11,629 nucleotides of DNA from Candidatus Omnitrophota bacterium. GTDB taxonomy: Bacteria; Omnitrophota; Gorgyraeia; Velamenicoccales; Velamenicoccaceae. The notes under the pieces were generated by a model. That model made no database searches. It worked only from the letters and a program-made list of their open reading frames with translations, and was not told where the DNA came from. Positions 6,784-11,629 of this stretch are shown in pieces. Within the stretch, counting starts at the first letter, position 1, and each line of letters starts with the position of its first letter. The stretch spans positions 1 to 11,629 of the forward strand of contig JAQUOM010000047.1 in assembly GCA_028717105.1 (NCBI GenBank), in the 5' to 3' direction. The position numbers and the translations under genes were made by a program.

Positions 6784-7266
6784 TTAGGCCACGACCGGCA
6801 AAAACAGGATCTCATGCGATCCCATATACTCGATCTTGACGATCTTCCAATCCCCCGCCGATTCCTTGCGCCAGAAAGCGGTGACCTTACCGGCGTCATA
6901 ATAAATCTTCTTGTCCGGTTCATCCCTCTTGAACAAACACCGATAACCGATCGTTGACGTCGCCTCCAGGCCCTCAACCTCGATCTTCATTGCCTTGATC
7001 TCCACCCGGAAAGGTTTATATTCCTTAAAGAGATCGCCCGCTTTTTTCAGGACAGCGGCCTTATCATTGCCGTCATCGTCCATGTAGGAAGAAGAAATGA
7101 TGCGCCCATAAAGCCGGGGGTCGTTATGCTCCAAACCTGCCACCCCCGTATAGACCGCGCGGCGGACACGGGCCTCATCGTTCTCCGTAAAAATGCTCAC
7201 CGCAACGTAAAAAAGAACGGCCAAAACGGCGATGCCCAAAATGAAATGGACGGGATGTTTTAACAT
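6784..7266 (-). CDS. Membrane-anchored protein with NTF2/SnoaL-like extracytoplasmic domain
   Basis: The 160-residue protein has one N-terminal membrane segment (about 7-26, after a short basic start) and then a soluble domain that should face the periplasm. The domain begins with a helix, runs through FKEYKPFRVEIKAMKIEVEG (about 81-100), and ends with strands including GKVTAFWRKESAGDWKIVKIEYM. That layout (helices, then a curved sheet closing with 'W..kdg.WkI..v') is typical of NTF2-like folds, which bind small ligands or act as assembly domains. No catalytic residue is evident. The ATG has GGAAG about 7 bases upstream. It follows greA by 17 bp. The fold call comes from sequence pattern only, and the function is unknown. 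Confidence 0.72.
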   Translation of the reverse strand: MLKHPVHFILGIAVLAVLFYVAVSIFTENDEARVRRAVYTGVAGLEHNDPRLYGRIISSSYMDDDGNDKAAVLKKAGDLFKEYKPFRVEIKAMKIEVEGLEATSTIGYRCLFKRDEPDKKIYYDAGKVTAFWRKESAGDWKIVKIEYMGSHEILFLPVVA

Positions 7267-7283
7267 GCAGATGCTTCCTGTCG

Positions 7284-7757
7284 TTATGACCGCGAAATCG
7301 AAACGATCCGGTACTTGAGCGTCCCGGCCGGGACCTGGATATCCACCTCTTCGCCCGCCTGGCGGCCCAGGAGGGCCTTCCCGATGGGCGACTCGATCGA
7401 AAGCTTGTTCTGCGTATAGTCCGCTTCCGTCGGCGACACAAGCATGTATTCGCTTTCTTCTTGCGTGTCGATGTCGAGCAGCTTGACGGAAGCGCCGATA
7501 TATACCTTGTCCGACGGAATGTTTTCGTTCTCGATGATCCGGGCGCGCGACAGCTTGCTTTCAAGCTCCGCGATCTTTTTCTCCAGATGCCCCTGCGCCT
7601 CCTTGGCCGCGTCATACTCGGCGTTCTCGGACAAATCCCCCATCGCGCGCGCTTTGGCGATCGCCTGGGCGACCTCGCGGCGCTTCGTGGTCTTCAAATG
7701 ATCCAACTCCTGTCGAAGCTGTTCATAGCCTTTCTGTGTCAGAAAAACATCCGCCAT
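7284..7757 (-). CDS. greA: Transcription elongation factor GreA
   Basis: GreA enters the secondary channel of RNA polymerase and stimulates cleavage of backtracked transcripts, rescuing stalled complexes. The 157-residue protein has the N-terminal coiled coil (about 1-75) with the tip motif GDLSENAEYDAA (40-51), including the functional Asp41 and Glu44. The C-terminal FKBP-like domain carries SPIGKALLG (123-131), the GreA/GreB signature. The frame is open to 7796, but the ATG at 7757 gives the family N-terminus MADVFLTQKGYEQL. It has GGGAG 5 bases upstream and matches the normal length of about 158. It starts 28 bp after the stop of the OmpA-type lipoprotein gene. Confidence 0.96.
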   Translation of the reverse strand: MADVFLTQKGYEQLRQELDHLKTTKRREVAQAIAKARAMGDLSENAEYDAAKEAQGHLEKKIAELESKLSRARIIENENIPSDKVYIGASVKLLDIDTQEESEYMLVSPTEADYTQNKLSIESPIGKALLGRQAGEEVDIQVPAGTLKYRIVSISRS

Positions 7758-7785
7758 ACGATCTCCCTCTGATCTTTTAACGCCA

Positions 7786-8451
7786 TCATTCAACAACGTG
7801 GCCGACGCGCTGCGGCGAAATAATGATCTCGATGCGCCGGTTAAGGCGACGGCCCTCTTTGGTCTCGTTGGACGCCCTCGGCCTGTATTGACCGAAACCG
7901 GAAGCCGACAAACGCAGCGGATCTACCCCTTTTTCCTTAAAATACTGGACCACGCCCAGGGCGCGTGCGAAAGAAAATTCCCAGTCGGACTTCCATTCAA
8001 AAACCGCCAAAGACTGGTTGTCTGTATGCCCGTCGACATAGATATAATTTTCCGCAAAATCCATGGACATGACTTCGAGGATCCTGTCAAGAAACGCCTT
8101 GCCTTCGTCGCTCAATGCCGCACTGCCGGAAATGAAAAGTTTTTCGGCAAGGACCGTGATCACCAGCCCCTTGTCGGAAACCCGCAGCTCCACCTGGCCG
8201 TCTTTGACCTCCTGGCTGAAGGCCTTTTCAAAAACGTCGACCCCGCCCAGGAAACGGCGCGCGTCCAGGCGCTGCTCATTCCGATAGAGGGTCAATTCAT
8301 TCTTGAGGGTGGTATTTTCTTTCTTGGCCATCTCAAAGCGCTGGGCCAGGGTAGGAAGGTCTTTGTCCGATGTGGGCCGAGTGCCCGACGAGGCGCAACC
8401 GGACGAACAAACAACAAGAACCGCAAGAACAACAAAAATAAAATGTCTCAT
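7786..8451 (-). CDS. OmpA-domain (MotB/Pal-like) peptidoglycan-binding lipoprotein
   Basis: The 221-residue protein begins with a lipoprotein signal peptide ending in SSGC (lipidated Cys19). A Lys/Glu-rich helical linker, probably a short coiled coil, follows at about 32-65. An OmpA C-terminal domain covers about 85-212: VDGHTDN at 139-145, SDWEFSFARALGVVQYF (155-171), SGFGQYRP (184-191) and NETKEGRRLNRRIEIII (195-211). The Asp and Arg residues used to hold diaminopimelate in this family are present. The wording is closer to MotB-type domains than to classical Pal. It should tether a membrane to the murein. Its ATG overlaps the stop of the upstream gene as ATGA, a sign of coupled translation, and its own ribosome site is weak (GGGA). 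Confidence 0.9.
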   Translation of the reverse strand: MRHFIFVVLAVLVVCSSGCASSGTRPTSDKDLPTLAQRFEMAKKENTTLKNELTLYRNEQRLDARRFLGGVDVFEKAFSQEVKDGQVELRVSDKGLVITVLAEKLFISGSAALSDEGKAFLDRILEVMSMDFAENYIYVDGHTDNQSLAVFEWKSDWEFSFARALGVVQYFKEKGVDPLRLSASGFGQYRPRASNETKEGRRLNRRIEIIISPQRVGHVVE

Positions 8452-8885
8452 CGGCGTCCCGAATGGTCCTGGAGGATCCCCTGCATGGCCGCCTCTTCAC
8501 AAAGGCGCCTAAAATCTTTGATGGCCTTCTTGCCGAGGTACTTAGCGATCGCCTGCTCAATGGCCCGAAGCTTGAGGCGCAAAAAGGCATACTCGGGCTT
8601 CAGCGCCCCTGCGTCCGTCCATTTCATCCTGGGGGCGTCGGCAGCCTTCTGGGCTGCGTAACGTCTCCACTCTCCGATAAAAACATCGACCCCCTGAAGC
8701 GACCCTGCCTCTGATCCGGCCAAAGCCTTGTCAAGAAAACGCGTGATCTCTTTGTCGATCGCGATCTGTGTAAACTTGCGCTCAATGCGGTCGCACTCAT
8801 CCCTCGTGGTTTTATATAACCAGAAAAGATATCTTTTGTAAAGCGAATCCCTGTCCTGCGGGCACAAAGCCGTCATGGTCTTCAT
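8448..8885 (-). CDS. Hypothetical helical protein
   Basis: I do not recognise this 145-residue protein. It has no signal peptide and no clear membrane segment. It is rich in charged and aromatic residues and looks mostly alpha-helical, for example YKRYLFWLYKTTRDECDRIE (residues 16-35) and the Lys/Arg/Glu-rich C-terminal half. The frame is supported by its junctions on both sides: its ATG overlaps the upstream stop as TGATG, and its stop overlaps the lipoprotein start as ATGA. A GGGGAGG lies 13 bases before the ATG, rather far, so coupling to the upstream gene is likely. Its position between an inner-membrane protein and an OmpA-type lipoprotein suggests an envelope-related job, which is inference. 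Confidence 0.75.
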   Translation of the reverse strand: MKTMTALCPQDRDSLYKRYLFWLYKTTRDECDRIERKFTQIAIDKEITRFLDKALAGSEAGSLQGVDVFIGEWRRYAAQKAADAPRMKWTDAGALKPEYAFLRLKLRAIEQAIAKYLGKKAIKDFRRLCEEAAMQGILQDHSGRR

Positions 8886-9586
8886 CAGAACTGGATCACC
8901 TCCCCTTTGAGGATCTCAGGCAAGGGCTCTACGTCGATCCTCATGCCTCCGTCGTGTTCGATCCTGATGGTATAAAGCATCCCGGGAACGAACTTCGTCC
9001 CCGGCGCTTCGATTTGGGCATTCTTGATGCCGACGCGTTTGGCGGCCGCCGGATCCAGGGCATATTCCCAGAACCTTTCCCAGAAGGCCCGCTCCACGCC
9101 GGCGGTATAAGCATCTTTTTTTTCGAGTCGATACCCTAAAGGGACGCCGCGGGCCGGATTGATGACAAATTCTTCCGTCTGCGGCCCATCCAGAAAGAAA
9201 ACAGTCAGGAAAAGATAAGCGCTCTTACCGCGGGCGGGATCGCCCCGCTCGACGTAAAAATCTTTGAATCGTACGACCAGGGACTGGAACTGGATGATGT
9301 TGCCCGAAAACGTGAAATACCGGGGTGCGAGCGGGCGCCTGGAAACATCATATTCAAGAAACTTGATCGTGGTGAGGGTCTTCTGCGTGGCCGGGTCTAT
9401 CTGTACGCCTGAAACCAAAACCTGGGCGATGCGCGAATCCGCTTCCAGTCTCGAAATGACCCGCTTTAAAGCTTCTTTTTCCCGAAATCCCCGCACGGCC
9501 TGCAAAAGACCGACGACGACTAAGACCGCAACGAGCCCCCCCGCCAGATAACGCCAAAGACCCCGCATTTCTGTTTTCTTCAGCAT
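8885..9586 (-). CDS. Hypothetical single-pass membrane protein
   Basis: This 233-residue protein matches no family I know. It has a basic start, one strong membrane segment (about 12-31), a short charged helix (35-52), and then about 180 residues that look mainly beta-rich and should lie outside the cytoplasm. Features of that domain include an aromatic-rich run (FTFSGNIIQFQSLVVRF, 91-107) and FLTVFFLDG at 126-134. An FWERFWEY helix lies at 169-176. The frame is open to 9661, but the ATG at 9586 is preferred because GGAGG stands 4 bases upstream and the membrane segment then sits near the N-terminus. It begins 10 bp after the sugar kinase and its stop overlaps the next start (TGATG). Confidence 0.78.
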   Translation of the reverse strand: MLKKTEMRGLWRYLAGGLVAVLVVVGLLQAVRGFREKEALKRVISRLEADSRIAQVLVSGVQIDPATQKTLTTIKFLEYDVSRRPLAPRYFTFSGNIIQFQSLVVRFKDFYVERGDPARGKSAYLFLTVFFLDGPQTEEFVINPARGVPLGYRLEKKDAYTAGVERAFWERFWEYALDPAAAKRVGIKNAQIEAPGTKFVPGMLYTIRIEHDGGMRIDVEPLPEILKGEVIQF

Positions 9587-9596
9587 GACGCCTCCT

Positions 9597-10499
9597 CTAA
9601 CATACCGAAGCGATGGCCTTGAGGTGCCGGTAGCGGCGCTCCAGATCGCTTCTTGTAACACAACAACTGCGTTCCAGGCCGAAACCTTCGACGTTGAAAG
9701 ACGCCATCACCGTACCGAACGTGATCGCCTTCTTGACGGACATCGCGTCGATCTTGCGGCGGCCGGCAAGATACCCCATGAAGCCGCCGGCAAAAGTGTC
9801 GCCGGCCCCCGTCGGGTCGACGACCTTTTCGACGGGGTAAGCGGGCAGGCAAAAAAGGAAATCTTTGCAGGAGACGATCACGCCGTGCTCGCCTTTTTTG
9901 ACCACGACGATGGGCGCACCCATGCGGCGCAAGGCGCGGGCCGCCTTGAACACGTTGATCTCCCCTGAAAGACTCCTGGCCTCGGCATCGTTGGCAACGA
10001 AGATATGGACCTCTTTGAGGAGACGCAACAGCGCGCGCCTCTTATGGTCGATCCAATAATTCATGCTGTCGAGCCCCACAAGGCGAGGAGAGCTCATATG
10101 GGACAATAGGTGCCTTTGGATGTCGGGATCGACATTCGCCAAAAAGATGTTGTCGATGGACTTCTGGTGTTCCGCGATCCGCGGTTTAAAAACGGAAAGG
10201 ACGCCCAATTCCGTACTCAACGTCAAGGCGGCGTTCAGGTCTCCATGATATTCCCCTGCCCAGCGGAACGTCCGGCCCTTTTCAACGATAAGCGAAGTCA
10301 AATTCACCCCTTTGCGTGTCAGGAAATCCGTGTGTTTCTTCGGAAAATCCGACCCGACGATGGCAACAAGGTTTACCTTCGTGAAATGGCGCGCGCCCAT
10401 GGAAAAGTGTACCGCCGACCCTCCCAGCATTTCCCGGCGGACACCGGAAGGCGTCTTGACCGTATCCAAAGCTGTCGTCCCTAAAACAAGAATGCTCAT
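9597..10499 (-). CDS. PfkB-family carbohydrate (or nucleoside) kinase
   Basis: PfkB (ribokinase-family) enzymes transfer phosphate from ATP to a sugar or nucleoside hydroxyl in the cytoplasm. The 300-residue protein is full length. It has the N-terminal GGSA (26-29) that contacts substrate, the metal/phosphate motif NDAE (170-173), VVKKGEHG (199-206), and the C-terminal signature DPTGAGDTFAGGF (228-240) with the anion hole and catalytic base Asp234. The substrate cannot be read from the sequence. The N-terminal substrate region (MLGGSAVHFSMGARHF) is not one I can tie to ribose, fructose or adenosine. The ATG has AGGGGG 8 bases upstream. It follows the SemiSWEET-like gene by 15 bp, a possible uptake-phosphorylation pair. 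Confidence 0.88.
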   Translation of the reverse strand: MSILVLGTTALDTVKTPSGVRREMLGGSAVHFSMGARHFTKVNLVAIVGSDFPKKHTDFLTRKGVNLTSLIVEKGRTFRWAGEYHGDLNAALTLSTELGVLSVFKPRIAEHQKSIDNIFLANVDPDIQRHLLSHMSSPRLVGLDSMNYWIDHKRRALLRLLKEVHIFVANDAEARSLSGEINVFKAARALRRMGAPIVVVKKGEHGVIVSCKDFLFCLPAYPVEKVVDPTGAGDTFAGGFMGYLAGRRKIDAMSVKKAITFGTVMASFNVEGFGLERSCCVTRSDLERRYRHLKAIASVC

Positions 10500-10514
10500 T
10501 AACTTGGCCCCCTG

Positions 10515-10763
10515 CTATTTTTTAAACCTCAGCACCCAGCCGACAACCATCGAAAAAAGGATGATATTCACGACGCTGTAAGTTTTGAAAACAACATCTT
10601 CCGACTGCAAAGCCGCCGGGAACATCAAGGCAAGGCACCCCCATACACCCAGGGCCCAGGACCGGCTGAAATCTTCTGCAGAACGCCGTTTATGGATCTT
10701 GATGATGAGAGGAATGTTCCATAAGGGCAAAACAACGGCCGCAATCAAGGCGATGGTCTTCAT
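10515..10763 (-). CDS. SemiSWEET-like (MtN3/PQ-loop family) small membrane protein
   Basis: The 82-residue product has three hydrophobic segments (about 3-20, 37-56 and 60-78). After the first comes NIPLIIKIHKRRSAEDFS (16-33), the pattern of bacterial SemiSWEETs, where 'P-Q-h-x-K-h-h-+-x-+-S-A-E-D-h-S' links helices 1 and 2. SemiSWEETs work as dimers and carry sugars down their gradient across the inner membrane. Here the PQ pair reads PL, so the Gln is lost. The start at 10763 is set by GGAGG 5 bases upstream and the membrane topology; the open frame to 10856 is just overlap with the upstream gene. Its ATG overlaps the upstream stop (ATGA). A related PQ-loop protein with another cargo cannot be excluded. 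Confidence 0.78.
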   Translation of the reverse strand: MKTIALIAAVVLPLWNIPLIIKIHKRRSAEDFSRSWALGVWGCLALMFPAALQSEDVVFKTYSVVNIILFSMVVGWVLRFKK

Positions 10764-11146
10764 CGGCCCCTCCCCTTCTTGCGCCGAGGGGCATGATGAC
10801 ACAAGTGATGGTAATACGGCGCCTTCCTGCCGTCCTCTAAAGGGAACTCCCGGCAATAGCGCGGCCGAATATCATAAACGACGCAGCGCATCTGTTCGTT
10901 CTGGAACACGCATCGGCGATGCCGCAGGACTGTCGAAAAAACAAACCCCGAAGGAAACCTCTTATCCCTGCCTTGATATATAAACCAGGGCCTGGGGATA
11001 TCGAGGGGCCGCTTCAATATCTCGGCTGCTTCAAACAGGTCAACCTCAACCCCTTCCCGGCAGCATCGCCCCAGGCCGCACCCGCGGCAAACAACAGATT
11101 CATGTCTTGCAACGTTCTTTTTCGATCCTATATTTTTCGGCTTCAT
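10760..11146 (-). CDS. YkgJ-family cysteine cluster protein (putative zinc/iron-chelating domain)
   Basis: The 128-residue protein shows the YkgJ (UPF0153) pattern: Cys20, Cys23, Cys28 and Cys29 in CRGCGLGRCC. Cys79 and Cys88 follow, then Cys98 in YDIRPRYCREFP (91-102), and Cys116. The 'Y-x-x-R-P-x-x-C-R-x-[FY]-P' segment is the family hallmark. Members are thought to bind zinc or an iron-sulfur cluster, and their reaction is largely unknown. The N- and C-termini are very basic. No convincing ribosome site stands directly before the ATG at 11146 (GGAG is 14 bases away), so the start may differ slightly or the message may have a very short leader. It overlaps the SemiSWEET-like gene by 4 bp (ATGA). 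Confidence 0.87.
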   Translation of the reverse strand: MKPKNIGSKKNVARHESVVCRGCGLGRCCREGVEVDLFEAAEILKRPLDIPRPWFIYQGRDKRFPSGFVFSTVLRHRRCVFQNEQMRCVVYDIRPRYCREFPLEDGRKAPYYHHLCHHAPRRKKGRGR

Positions 11147-11278
11147 CGTGTTATGTTAAACTCCGTTGGAGACAGGCCGTCATGGACGCCCGTCTATCAA
11201 GCAGGAATGTCTGGTTAAGGCCCTCCCGCTTCTTGCTTTCATTATCAGATCGCATTCGTTAGCGTATGGGCGCTGCCT

Positions 11279-11629
11279 CTAACAGGATAAAGGGACCTCC
11301 GTATACCCCTTGTCTCCGATGTTCATCATAGAGACCCTCGTCGGTGAAACGATGATCAGGATAAAAGACGGATCTTGCGGCCCTGAAAAAAACTGCCTGA
11401 GCATCATCTGTTTATTCCACAACTCTTCCTTGAAGGCCGAATCATCGGCCACGGCGGCCTTTCCCTCGATGCGGCAATGGCCGAGTTTCCTGTCAACAAA
11501 ACAGATCTCGATCTTCGCGTTCTTGGCGATTTGTCCGATCTTTTTTGTCCCCGGGAACGTCGCGCACAGGAGCTTTCCGCTGTCGCTCAAGACAGGCATC
11601 ATGGCCCTGACCCGCGGCTGATCGCCGTC
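11279..11629 (-). CDS. Pyridoxamine 5'-phosphate oxidase-like (FMN-binding split-barrel) protein, 5' end outside window
   Basis: The reading frame is open to the right edge. Its first visible residues, DGDQPRVRAMMPV, match the conserved early segment of the pyridoxamine-phosphate-oxidase-like split barrel ('dg.PrvRpm.pv'), so the start lies beyond the window and the ATG at 11602 is internal. The 116 visible residues continue with LCATFPGTKKIGQIAKNAKIEICFVD and end with VSPTRVSMMNIGDKGY. This is the general-stress-protein-26 type layout, and the visible part is most of a typical protein of 130-150 residues. Such proteins bind FMN, F420 or heme, and many are not true vitamin B6 oxidases. A 132-bp gap separates it from the YkgJ-type gene, with no clear terminator in between. 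Confidence 0.82.
   Translation of the reverse strand, partial: DGDQPRVRAMMPVLSDSGKLLCATFPGTKKIGQIAKNAKIEICFVDRKLGHCRIEGKAAVADDSAFKEELWNKQMMLRQFFSGPQDPSFILIIVSPTRVSMMNIGDKGYTEVPLSC

Noticed and set aside
7798..8661. Long plus-strand open frame (287 codons) opposite the OmpA-type lipoprotein and the helical protein genes
   Set aside because: It is antisense to a clearly recognised lipoprotein with a signal peptide and OmpA motifs, resembles no protein, and long antisense frames are common in GC-rich coding DNA.
11602..11602. ATG at 11602 as the true start of the pyridoxamine-phosphate-oxidase-like gene
   Set aside because: The frame stays open to the window edge, and the residues before this ATG (DGDQPRVRA) match the conserved family segment, so the ATG is internal.

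Overview
This looks like a stretch of a bacterial chromosome: gene-dense, GC-rich, with short intergenic gaps, Shine-Dalgarno sites and ATG/GTG/TTG starts. Two lipoprotein signal peptides, an OmpA-type peptidoglycan-binding lipoprotein, a cell-wall amidase and glutamate racemase point to an organism with murein and probably an outer membrane. The mix of genes is compatible with an uncultured, Candidatus Omnitrophota-like lineage. That placement is only an impression from gene content; no rRNA or lineage marker lies in the window.

Left block (1-5024, all minus strand). In transcription order it holds a type II NADH dehydrogenase-like flavoprotein, a lipoprotein N-acetylmuramoyl-L-alanine amidase, MurI, QueD, QueC, QueE and the first 50 codons of QueF. 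Several junctions overlap (murI/queD by 8 bp, queC/queE by 11 bp), so this is probably one operon. The four que genes cover the route from dihydroneopterin triphosphate to preQ1, the 7-deazaguanine precursor of queuosine in tRNA. The first enzyme (GTP cyclohydrolase I) is not in the window.

Centre (5025-6529). A 307-bp divergent intergenic region carries two back-to-back candidate sigma-70-type promoters, one for the minus-strand block and one for a plus-strand short-chain-type polyprenyl diphosphate synthase. That gene converges on the end of the right block.

Right block (6530-11629, all minus strand). In transcription order it holds a pyridoxamine-phosphate-oxidase-like protein (5' end outside the window) and, after a 132-bp gap, a YkgJ-type cysteine-cluster protein. 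Then come a SemiSWEET-like small membrane protein, a PfkB-family sugar kinase, an unrecognised single-pass membrane protein, an unrecognised helical protein, an OmpA-domain lipoprotein and GreA. It ends with a membrane-anchored NTF2-like protein and a small protein made of three CxxC repeats. Junctions are very tight (ATGA, TGATG), so most of this block is probably co-transcribed. The least explained parts are the unknown-unknown-OmpA trio and the three-repeat cysteine protein.
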